A stretch of DNA of 64,000 nt, from assembly GCF_039592695.1 (NCBI RefSeq), contig NZ_JBBUTK010000002.1:806001-870000 (forward strand). The letters run 5' to 3'. This document shows, piece after piece, positions 23,951 to 30,729 of the stretch. Origin of the DNA: Flagellimonas_A sp039592695 (lineage in GTDB: Bacteria > Bacteroidota > Bacteroidia > Flavobacteriales > Flavobacteriaceae). A model generated the notes under the pieces. That model worked only from the letters and a program-made list of their open reading frames with translations, did no database searches and was not told the origin of the DNA. Position 1 is the first letter of the stretch, and each line of letters starts with the position of its first letter. The position numbers were made by a program, and so were the translations under genes.

Positions 23951-24904
23951 ATGAAAGTAACCGACCATATTGAAAATGCAAAAGGGAAGACCCTTTTTAG
24001 TTTTGAAATCATTCCCCCTGTCAAGGGTAAAAGTATTCAAGAACTCTATGACAATATTGACCCGCTGATGGAGTTCAATCCACCGTTTATTGACGTGACC
24101 ACCTCGCGCGAGGAATACGTGTATATTGACCGTGACGGGTTGTTGGACAAAAAACTGACCCGTATGCGGCCCGGTACGTTGGGTATCTGTGCTTCCATCA
24201 AACATAAATATGATGTCGATGCGATACCGCACGTGCTTTGTGGTGGTTTTACCAGAGAGGAAACAGAATACCTTCTTGTTGATTGCCATTATTTGGGGAT
24301 TGACAATGTCATGGCACTTCGTGGTGATGCCATGAAAGAAGAGAAATATTTTGAGCCCACAAAGGGGGGGCACCACTATGCGTCGGACTTGGTGAAGCAG
24401 ATTCAAGAATTGAATTGTGGCAACTACCTGCACGAGGTCATAGAAACAGACAATTGCGCGGACTTCTGCATCGGCGTGGCTGGCTATCCTGAAAAGCACA
24501 TGGAAGCGCCATCACTGAAATCTGACCTCAAGAGGCTCAAAGAAAAAGTAGAATTGGGTGCTGATTATGTGGTCACCCAAATGTTTTTTGATAACAAAAA
24601 GTTTTTTGAATTTGTTGATGCGGCCCGTGATATGGGTATTGATATCCCCATTATTCCTGGTATCAAACCTATAGCTGTAAAACGGCACCTACAACTGTTG
24701 CCCCAAGTTTTTCGAGTGGATATTCCTGAAACGTTGATTGATGCTGTTGAAAAATGCAAAAACAACAAAGAGGTTCGACAAGTGGGCATTGAATGGGGCA
24801 TCGAACAATCAAAAGAATTAAAGAAAGCCGGGGTACCCGTATTGCACTATTACTCTATGGGAAAATCAGACAATATCAAGGCGATAGCCAAGGCGGTGTT
24901 TTAG
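23951..24904 (+). CDS. metF: Methylenetetrahydrofolate reductase
   Basis: 317 residues, a TIM-barrel flavoprotein that makes 5-methyl-tetrahydrofolate for MetH. FSFEIIPPVKG at residue 17 holds the catalytic Glu; FIDVTTSREE near 48, LGIDNVMALRGD near 114, CIGVAGYPEKHMEAPS near 172, GADYVVTQMFFDNKKFFEFV near 202 and PIIPGIKPI near 235 are family landmarks. It follows metH and probably shares its SAM riboswitch-controlled transcript, although the 234-base gap with stem loops could host internal control. Confidence 0.95.
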   Translation: MKVTDHIENAKGKTLFSFEIIPPVKGKSIQELYDNIDPLMEFNPPFIDVTTSREEYVYIDRDGLLDKKLTRMRPGTLGICASIKHKYDVDAIPHVLCGGFTREETEYLLVDCHYLGIDNVMALRGDAMKEEKYFEPTKGGHHYASDLVKQIQELNCGNYLHEVIETDNCADFCIGVAGYPEKHMEAPSLKSDLKRLKEKVELGADYVVTQMFFDNKKFFEFVDAARDMGIDIPIIPGIKPIAVKRHLQLLPQVFRVDIPETLIDAVEKCKNNKEVRQVGIEWGIEQSKELKKAGVPVLHYYSMGKSDNIKAIAKAVF

Positions 24905-24958
24905 GGGCGGGCCTCCCCCTCCCGATAGCTATCGGGACCCTCCAAAGGAGGGGAGTCA
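24903..24958. repeat. Composite of type A and type C repeats
   Basis: GCCTCCCCCT, then CCCGATAGCTATCGGGA, then CCCTCCAAAGGAGGGGA: a type C palindrome sitting inside or beside a type A unit. Follows metF. Confidence 0.75.
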
Positions 24959-24962
24959 AGAA

Positions 24963-25087
24963 GATTTAAAATTCCCAACCCGTACTTCGTATTTTAGAGC
25001 TTTAGGCCTTACGCCATACGCTTTTCGCTACAAGCTATACGAATTGCACCTCACATCTTATATTTTGTACTTCGCACTTTGTATTTC
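24963..25087. repeat. Type E spacer repeat, long tract
   Basis: About 120 bases made of words such as GTACTTCG, TATTTT, TACGCC, ATACGC, CTACAAGC, ACTTTGTATTTC. It has no reading frame of its own and appears to be the reverse-strand form of the TACGAAAT spacers. Confidence 0.55.
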
Positions 25088-25111
25088 AAACTTCAACTTA
25101 CCTTTGCCCCA

Positions 25112-26209
25112 ATGAAGCGGCTCCTACTTATCATTTTTCTTATCGGTACTTATTTTGGGTTTTCCCAAGGTGAAAATAGTTCAAGGAAATATACATTGGA
25201 CGCCAGCCAGTTTTATGGTTCCATCCTTTTGCATAATTCTGACATTGCCCATCTTATTACGTCACATCCTGGGGGTATCATCCTTGGGTTTAACCGGAAA
25301 CGGTTTGGTGACGCCGTTTGGGAAGCCGAATATAACTACCCTGATACTGGTTTTTCGTTCGTGTACCAAAACATGAACAATGCAACTTTGGGCCAAAACT
25401 TCGGATTGTATGCCCACTACAATTTTTATTTTTTCAAACGCAATCTTCAGTTTCGAATAGGGCAGGGGGTGGCCTACAATACCAATCCTTATGATCGGGA
25501 GACCAATTTTAGAAATTCGGCCTACGGCTCCCATTTATTGAGTTCTACCATGGCAATGCTAAACTACCACAAAGAAAATCTGGTTGCTGGTTTGGGGGTG
25601 AAAGCGGGTATTTCGCTGATTCATTATTCCAATGCCAATTTTAGGGCGCCCAACACATCGACCAATACCTTTGCCTTGAATTTAGGATTGGTGTATGATT
25701 TGAACCAGCAGGAGGAACGCGAATATCTGAATCCCCAGAAAGAAAAAATCACCGAGCCCATCAAATTCAATGGAGTCATTCGAACAGGATTGAACGAGGG
25801 TGATGTAGTGGGCTCTGGACAGTTTGGTTTTGTGGTACTATCTGCCTATGCCGATAAGCGACTGGGCAGAAAAAGTGCCATTCAAGTGGGTGGGGATTTC
25901 TTTCTGTCCTATTTCTTGAAAGAATTGATTCAGTTTCAGTCCAACTCGTTTCCTGAAATAAATGTGGATGCCGATACCGATTTTAAAAGGGCAGGCGTAT
26001 TTGTGGGCCACGAGCTGTTCATCAACAAGATGAGTTTGGTGACCCAATTGGGGTATTATGTGTATTATCCCTTTGACTTTGAGGGCAGGGTCTATAACCG
26101 TATTGGCTTGAAACGCCATTTTGGCGATACATTCTTTGGAAGCGTGACCTTAAAATCGCATGCCGCCGCTGCTGAAGCCGTTGAATTTGGAATAGGTGTT
26201 AGACTGTAA
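25112..26209 (+). CDS. Acyloxyacyl hydrolase / PagL-like outer-membrane protein
   Basis: 365 residues with a signal peptide (MKRLLLIIFLIGTYFGFSQG). Repeated beta-strand patterns end in an aromatic-rich C-terminus, as expected of an outer-membrane barrel. SLIHYSNANFRAPN near residue 170 matches the His-x-Ser active-site segment of PagL-type lipid A 3-O-deacylases, which trim acyl chains from lipid A. The protein is about twice the length of classic PagL, with a second barrel-like half (GVIRTGLNEGDVVGSGQFG). The short upstream TTG-type extension is ignored in favour of ATG 25112. The activity is inferred from one motif. Confidence 0.65.
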   Translation: MKRLLLIIFLIGTYFGFSQGENSSRKYTLDASQFYGSILLHNSDIAHLITSHPGGIILGFNRKRFGDAVWEAEYNYPDTGFSFVYQNMNNATLGQNFGLYAHYNFYFFKRNLQFRIGQGVAYNTNPYDRETNFRNSAYGSHLLSSTMAMLNYHKENLVAGLGVKAGISLIHYSNANFRAPNTSTNTFALNLGLVYDLNQQEEREYLNPQKEKITEPIKFNGVIRTGLNEGDVVGSGQFGFVVLSAYADKRLGRKSAIQVGGDFFLSYFLKELIQFQSNSFPEINVDADTDFKRAGVFVGHELFINKMSLVTQLGYYVYYPFDFEGRVYNRIGLKRHFGDTFFGSVTLKSHAAAAEAVEFGIGVRL

Positions 26210-26210
26210 A

Positions 26211-26283
26211 AGTATGAAGTACGAAATGCGAAATGCGAAATTTTATTCCTTGGAATGTCCCCTTGAAGGGACTTTAGGGGTGT
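26211..26283. repeat. Type E and type A repeats forming the 5' end of a lipoprotein gene
   Basis: ATGAAGTACGAAATGCGAAA (26214 on) is a type E spacer; TCCCCTTGAAGGGACTTTAG then GGG (26258-26280) is a type A unit nearly identical to 171-195. Together they code the first about 23 residues of the next gene. Confidence 0.75.
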
Positions 26284-27026
26284 TTTTCGTATTGTTGATC
26301 TTAGTATCCTTTTCTGCCTGTAACTCTGAAAACGGTCCCGACTGCTTTCAAAACGCTGGCGATTTGACCCGAAACGAGATTTTGGTTGCTGATTTTACAA
26401 ACATCACCGTTTTTGAGCGCTTAAATTTGGTGCTCAAGCAGGGCGAAGAGCAAAAAGTGGAAATTGAGTCTGGAGAATTTTTGTTGGATGAGATTTCAGC
26501 GGTGGTTGAAGGCGATAGATTGATATTGCGCAATGAAAACGGCTGTAACCTGTTCCGCGATTACGGACTTTCCACCGTTTACGTGACCTCGCCCAACATT
26601 GAAGAAATTAGAAGCAGTACCGGACTTTTGGTATCGAGCGATGGCGTACTGAACTATCCGAATCTGAGATTGCTTTCAGAAAGTTTCAACAATCCGGAAA
26701 CGGAAACCACTTCGGGCACTTTTGATTTAGATGTGCAAAACGAATCCGTTAGCATTGTGGTAAACGGTATTGCCTATTTCAAATTGCGAGGGGCCACACA
26801 AAATTTTAGCATTAACGTTGCTGCCGGCGACACCCGAATTGAAGCCGAAAATTTGATGGCAAATTCGGTCACCATCAACCATCGCGGCACAAATGATGCG
26901 TTGGTGAATCCGCAACAAAGCATTTCGGGAGTCATTCGAGGCTACGGTGATGTCATCAGTTTTAACCGGCCTGATGTGATTGATGTTGAAGAGACCTTTG
27001 AGGGGCAATTGATTTTTAGGGATTAG
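26214..27026 (+). CDS. GIN-domain (DUF2807) lipoprotein
   Basis: About 270 residues. GVFFVLLILVSFSACNSENG is a lipoprotein signal with the lipobox ending at C; the mature part has the DUF2807/GIN right-handed beta pattern (FTNITVFERLNLVLKQGEEQ, VYVTSPNIEEIRSSTG, NPQQSISGVIRGYGDVISF). Such proteins are common cell-envelope proteins of Bacteroidota with no known activity. Everything before the hydrophobic stretch (MKYEMRNAKFYSLECPLEGT) is coded by dispersed repeats, so the original start has been displaced; where translation really begins is uncertain. Confidence 0.75.
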   Translation: MKYEMRNAKFYSLECPLEGTLGVFFVLLILVSFSACNSENGPDCFQNAGDLTRNEILVADFTNITVFERLNLVLKQGEEQKVEIESGEFLLDEISAVVEGDRLILRNENGCNLFRDYGLSTVYVTSPNIEEIRSSTGLLVSSDGVLNYPNLRLLSESFNNPETETTSGTFDLDVQNESVSIVVNGIAYFKLRGATQNFSINVAAGDTRIEAENLMANSVTINHRGTNDALVNPQQSISGVIRGYGDVISFNRPDVIDVEETFEGQLIFRD

Positions 27027-27040
27027 AACAACATCTTGTC

Positions 27041-27075
27041 ATTCCCTGTTCCGATAGCTATCGGGAGCGGGAATC
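27041..27075. repeat. Type C palindrome
   Basis: ATTCCCTGTTCCGATAGC then TATCGGGAGCGGGAAT; same core as 658 and 48576. Confidence 0.85.
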
Positions 27076-27120
27076 TAATTTTACTTTGTCTAGATTTCTC
27101 ACTATGTTCGAGATGACATT

Positions 27121-28197
27121 ATGTTTTCGTACCTCAAAAACTTATTCTTTTCTCAAACCAGTACAAAATCCGTAAAAAGTCTCTCTGGTATCAAAAAAAC
27201 CGATGCCCTATTCCACAATCTGGTTACTGAACAGCAAGTACCCGGAATTGCCATCACGATTTTAAGGGAAGGCGAAGCACTGTTGCAAAAAGGGTACGGT
27301 TATGCTGATTTGGAAAAAAAGATTTTCATGAACCCTAAAGAGACCATTTTCAGAATTGCCAGCATTTCAAAATGCATTACAGGTTTGGCGTTTGGCAAAA
27401 TGGTGGAAGAGGGACTACTGAATTGGGACGATTCCTTCTACAAACACGTGCCCTACTATCCGAAGAAAAAGCATGACTTTACGCTTCGGCAATTGGCATC
27501 TCACACAGCGGGGATCCGCGGTTATCGCGGCAAGGAATTTGCCCTGAACCGACCCTCTTCCATCAAAGAAAGTATCGAAGTGTTCAAAAATGACCCCTTG
27601 GTTTTCGAACCTGGCAGGGGCTATCTGTACAACAGTTTTGACTTTGTGTTGCTATCATTGGCCATGCAAGAGGTGAGTGGCGTTCCGTTTGAAGCGTATG
27701 TAAAGGAAAACGTGTTAGATCCTTTGGGGATGATAAAAACTTTTGCACCCGAGTGTCACCCTGAGCGCAGTCGAAGGGTCTTTAACACTCACTTCTACAC
27801 TAAAACCGCCACTGGCTTCAAAAAAGCGGTTGAGGTCAACAATTTCTACAAACTGGCAGGTGGGGGTTATCTTTCCACCAGTGAAGATATTGCGAAACTG
27901 GGCCAGGCCATTTTAAAGAAAGAACTGTTGAATCTAAATACGTATCAAGAATTGCTTACTGCCCAAAAAGTGAATGGCAAATCCATTTACTACGGACTCG
28001 GATTTCAAGTGAGCCAAGATGCAAATGGGCGACATTTTTTAGGTCATGTAGGCAACAGTGTTGGGGCGTACACCAACTTTTTTGTGTATCCTGAACAAAA
28101 AACTGTGGTTTCGATACTTATCAACTCTAGTGACCCCAAAGTTCAAAATATATTGGATGGAGCTATCAACGAAATTTTGATGAATAAATTTGTTTAG
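27121..28197 (+). CDS. Serine hydrolase, class C beta-lactamase family
   Basis: 358 residues. The nucleophile motif SxxK is S81-ISK84 in FRIASISKCITG; RQLASHTAGIRGYRG near 127 and the YNSFDFVLLSLAMQEVSG segment near 170 correspond to the second motif; a third region near VGNSVGAYTNFF ends the fold. Substrate is unknown (esterase or D-Ala-peptidase-like). No signal peptide is obvious. Residues 211-220 (CHPERSRRV) are a type B REP-like repeat read in frame, inserted after LGMIKTFAPE, a surface loop in this family. The gene may still be functional, since the frame is kept. Confidence 0.88.
   Translation: MFSYLKNLFFSQTSTKSVKSLSGIKKTDALFHNLVTEQQVPGIAITILREGEALLQKGYGYADLEKKIFMNPKETIFRIASISKCITGLAFGKMVEEGLLNWDDSFYKHVPYYPKKKHDFTLRQLASHTAGIRGYRGKEFALNRPSSIKESIEVFKNDPLVFEPGRGYLYNSFDFVLLSLAMQEVSGVPFEAYVKENVLDPLGMIKTFAPECHPERSRRVFNTHFYTKTATGFKKAVEVNNFYKLAGGGYLSTSEDIAKLGQAILKKELLNLNTYQELLTAQKVNGKSIYYGLGFQVSQDANGRHFLGHVGNSVGAYTNFFVYPEQKTVVSILINSSDPKVQNILDGAINEILMNKFV
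27753..27780. repeat. Type B REP-like unit in frame inside a serine hydrolase gene
   Basis: GTGTCACCCTGAGCGCAGTC then GAAGGGTC. Read as CHPERSRRV. Confidence 0.9.
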
Positions 28198-28219
28198 TAA
28201 GGAATCCTAACTATATTTG
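28189..28219 (+). promoter_or_regulatory. Promoter with embedded palindromic operator, thioredoxin-like gene
   Basis: TTTG (28189-28192), 19 bases, TATATTTG (28212-28219): an ideal Bacteroidota promoter. The palindrome TAAGGAATCCTAA (28198-28210) fills the spacer, so a protein bound there would block RNA polymerase. A perfect version of the palindrome recurs at 28507. Confidence 0.75.
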
Positions 28220-28255
28220 TATTGCAATTTTGCAATAATCTAAAAAGAATTAACA

Positions 28256-28489
28256 ATGAGCAAAGCAACTTTTTATCATGCAGGCTGTCCGGTATGTGTT
28301 AGTGCAGAACACGAAATCATTGAACTGGTCGGAGCCTCAAATGTGGAGGTCGTTCATTTGGGTGAAGAAAAAGCCCATATCTCCAAAGCGGAAGAGCTTG
28401 GGGTGAAGTCTGTACCCGCATTGGTCACACCTTCGGGAAATGTGCTTCATATCAACTATGGTGCTTCCATCGAAGATGTAAAGGCGTAG
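28256..28489 (+). CDS. Small thioredoxin/glutaredoxin-like protein
   Basis: 77 residues. FYHAGCPVCVSAEHEIIEL puts a CPVC redox pair (C11, C14) at the start of a thioredoxin-like fold, and the cis-Pro segment VKSVPALVTPSGNVLHINYG follows near residue 51. It probably reduces disulfides or carries thiols in the cytoplasm. First gene of a small group that shares the palindrome TTAGGAATCCTAA and includes a cysteine-containing MarR regulator, suggesting a thiol or redox response (inference). Confidence 0.85.
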   Translation: MSKATFYHAGCPVCVSAEHEIIELVGASNVEVVHLGEEKAHISKAEELGVKSVPALVTPSGNVLHINYGASIEDVKA

Positions 28490-28506
28490 TTTTTTATCCT
28501 TAAAAG

Positions 28507-28519
28507 TTAGGAATCCTAA
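28507..28519. promoter_or_regulatory. Palindromic operator TTAGGAATCCTAA
   Basis: Perfect 13-base palindrome between the thioredoxin-like gene and the lipoprotein gene, 11 bases before the latter's ATG. Same motif as 28198-28210. Confidence 0.65.
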
Positions 28520-28529
28520 TTTAAATACA

Positions 28530-29249
28530 ATGAAAGCAAGAACAATTTTCTCAGTTGGACTCCTTTTAGGAAGCATATTTACATCATGTGCCCAGAAAAG
28601 TCCGTACAACAGCGATGATTTTAAGATTGATGCCGTTCAGGTCAACCACAACTCTGATTTGAGTATTACCGTTTGGGAAATTTCCGTAGTGGGCAAAGCT
28701 GGTGAAACGGTTCCGACTGCTGTTGGTCAATTGGATGGTGCCCCGGTTTTGGGCTATGTTTTTCCAACAAACCTAGCTTCTACTGACGTAGGTTTTGGCA
28801 AAACGGAAGGTATTGTGGCCTTGGCATTGACCTCACATCCTGATTTTGATGATACCCCGCTTTGGGATGAGAACAGCGATTCGATTTTTGACAATGATGG
28901 GTTGGTTTGGCATCCGCATTGGGTGATTTTGACCGAGGACAAACGGGTCGCTGGTGGACTGTCCGTAAAACAGTTTTAAAAAGCAGATAAGACCGTGGTG
29001 CTTCCCCCGACAAATCCCGGAATGCCCATGTATATGGATTCTCCAGGTTATCCGGTTACGGCCAAGAGCAATACCATTAAAGTGGCGGTACCCGACTATC
29101 GCATCAACAACAGAACAACCTTTAATTATGATGGGGTCACGGCTTTTATGAAGGTGAACACCAGTTTAAATGACAAGCCAATGTTGGGGGTTTATGAAGT
29201 TTTCAGTGTGGCCAGTGGTGATTTATCCTTGCCGTATGCTGTAAAATAA
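28530..29249 (+). pseudogene. Secreted lipoprotein gene interrupted by an in-frame stop
   Basis: A lipoprotein signal (MKARTIFSVGLLLGSIFTSC) begins a 239-codon frame broken once by TAA at 28977-28979. Before the stop are 149 residues with GLVWHPHWVILTED near 130; after it the same frame stays open for 90 codons (KADKTVVLPPTNPGMPMYMD, NNRTTFNYDGVTAFMKVNTS) and ends at 29249. Both halves have normal coding character and read as one protein if TAA were GAA or AAA. It may be a recent nonsense mutation, a sequencing error, or a site of readthrough. I do not recognise the family. It lies within the palindrome-controlled group. Confidence 0.7.
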
Positions 29250-29253
29250 TAGT

Positions 29254-29282
29254 TCCTAAGTTAATTAGGATGGCTAACTTTG
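29254..29282 (+). promoter_or_regulatory. Promoter and operator of the MarR gene
   Basis: TCCTAA - 5 bases - TTAGGA (29254-29270) is an inverted arrangement of the arms of the 28507 palindrome. TAACTTTG (29275-29282) fits the -7 consensus. A hairpin GTCCCGC/GCGGGAC (29282-29300) follows directly, just before the start codon at 29307. This suggests self-regulation. Confidence 0.55.
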
Positions 29283-29306
29283 TCCCGCAATAAGCGGGAC
29301 ATTTTT

Positions 29307-29915
29307 ATGAAGAATAGTTTGTTCAAGCCCGAAGAGCAGCATGATGATGTGGCCAACAAAATTGTTGTTGGCTTGGAGCGCCTTTCACAGGCGTTCAAAA
29401 CCCTACTGTGGGAAAAGGCCAAAACTCTTGGTTTGAGCCCCATTCAGATTCAAATCCTCATTTTTGTGGCCTATCACAAAGGGGGATTGAACAATGTCAG
29501 CCTTTTGGCACAAGAATTCAATGTGACCAAGCCCACGGTGAGCGATGCCGTCAAAATTTTGGACAAAAAGGGACTAATTACAAAAGACTATTCTTCAACG
29601 GACAGTAGGAGCTATTCCATCTCACTTTCAGAAGCAGGCAAGAATATTGTTTCAGAAACGGATACCTTTGCAGATCCCATCAAGGTGTTGGTGAACAAGT
29701 TCGGTGACCATGAGAAATCCGCTTTCTATCAAGTGTTGTCAAAGCTTATTTTTCAATTGAACCAAGCGGATATTTTGACCGTTCAACGAACATGCTACGC
29801 CTGTAAGTTTTACAGAAAAGATGATAGCGGTCACTACTGCAATTATCTTGAAAAACCACTTCGCGACTCCGAAATCCGGTTGGATTGTCCAGAATTTGAG
29901 GGTAAAGTTGTATAA
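29307..29915 (+). CDS. MarR family regulator with a four-cysteine C-terminal tail
   Basis: 202 residues. A winged helix with LSPIQIQILIFVAYHKGGLN, VSLLAQEFNVTKPTVSDAVK and the wing DYSSTDSRSYSISLSEAGK. After the dimerisation helices comes a tail with C163, C166, C178 and C194 (TCYACKFYR ... GHYCNY ... RLDCPEF), an arrangement suited to bind zinc or an Fe-S cluster; this is unusual for MarR proteins, which mostly end soon after the dimer helix. It probably binds the TTAGGAATCCTAA-type palindromes upstream of itself and its two neighbours and responds to a redox or metal signal (inference). Confidence 0.85.
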   Translation: MKNSLFKPEEQHDDVANKIVVGLERLSQAFKTLLWEKAKTLGLSPIQIQILIFVAYHKGGLNNVSLLAQEFNVTKPTVSDAVKILDKKGLITKDYSSTDSRSYSISLSEAGKNIVSETDTFADPIKVLVNKFGDHEKSAFYQVLSKLIFQLNQADILTVQRTCYACKFYRKDDSGHYCNYLEKPLRDSEIRLDCPEFEGKVV

Positions 29916-29962
29916 GTTGCAGTCTTCTCAAATTTTCAAGAACTTTATACAAAACCTTGACA

Positions 29963-30685
29963 ATGAATTTTTTTAGAAACTTTTCTCTCTTTGGAGCCAT
30001 GCTGTTTGGTTTTATGATTCAAGCGCAAAATAAAGCGACCCTGCCGAACATGATTTTGGAGTTTGAAGATGATGCCTACAAAGAACTTTCACTCTCAGAA
30101 TGGAAAAAGTTTAAAAACTTTGAACAAAAATTGACGTTGGCCAAAGGTGCAGAACCCAATAAAGAAGAACAATTACGGGGCTACGCAAGGGATTCCATCC
30201 AGATTTTGGGGGTAAAGCTTATGGCGGTTAAACTTTTGGAAAAGAAAAAGTTGTTGAATCGAGATATTGCTGAAAATCCCAGTTATTATGTGTCACTGCT
30301 TGAAGAACTTCGTGAAAGTGGAATTCCCCAAGTAGAATATTTGTTTCTAGAAGAAAAGATGGCCTATTTAAAACAGGAAGCTTTGGAACAACAATTGGGG
30401 CAGAGCAGGTGGTTGAATGCAGGACTGCTGATTTTGTGCCTGGGCTTGGGTTACATTGTCCTACGATTTAAAACAAAACTTCGACAAACAAAAACCCCAG
30501 AATTGAGCCGACAAGAAATGACCGTTCGAAATTTAATTCTTCAAGGAAAATCCAATAAAGAAATTGCGAACGAACTTTTTGTAAGTCTCAGCACTGTCAA
30601 AAGCCACATCACCAACTTATATGGCAAGCTGAATGTGACCAACCGTCAGGAACTTTTTCAAAAAAGCACAGGTACTAGTACCTAA
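29963..30685 (+). CDS. Membrane-bound LuxR-type transcriptional regulator
   Basis: 240 residues. A signal-like N-terminus (MNFFRNFSLFGAMLFGFMIQAQ), a periplasmic part of about 125 residues rich in Lys and Glu and likely helical, one membrane helix at about 151-167 (LNAGLLILCLGLGYIVL), and a cytoplasmic LuxR helix-turn-helix at about 180-235 (LSRQEMTVRNLILQGKSNKE, STVKSHITNLYGKLNV). This layout lets an outside signal reach DNA directly. The outer-membrane receptor gene that follows by 44 bases is the natural target or partner (inference). ATG 29963 is used; a TTG two codons earlier is possible. Confidence 0.82.
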   Translation: MNFFRNFSLFGAMLFGFMIQAQNKATLPNMILEFEDDAYKELSLSEWKKFKNFEQKLTLAKGAEPNKEEQLRGYARDSIQILGVKLMAVKLLEKKKLLNRDIAENPSYYVSLLEELRESGIPQVEYLFLEEKMAYLKQEALEQQLGQSRWLNAGLLILCLGLGYIVLRFKTKLRQTKTPELSRQEMTVRNLILQGKSNKEIANELFVSLSTVKSHITNLYGKLNVTNRQELFQKSTGTST

Positions 30686-30729
30686 TTCAGACCCTAAAAA
30701 CACCTCCGAAGCTATTTTCAGTAGTTGTT

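Noticed and set aside
23924..24499. 191-codon open frame on the minus strand over metF
   Set aside because: Antisense to metF; no recognisable motif, and the plus-strand gene is beyond doubt.
29282..29300. GTCCCGC/GCGGGAC hairpin before the MarR gene as a terminator
   Set aside because: No T run long enough follows before the start codon and it lies at the predicted RNA start; it is more likely a leader hairpin or a repeat remnant.
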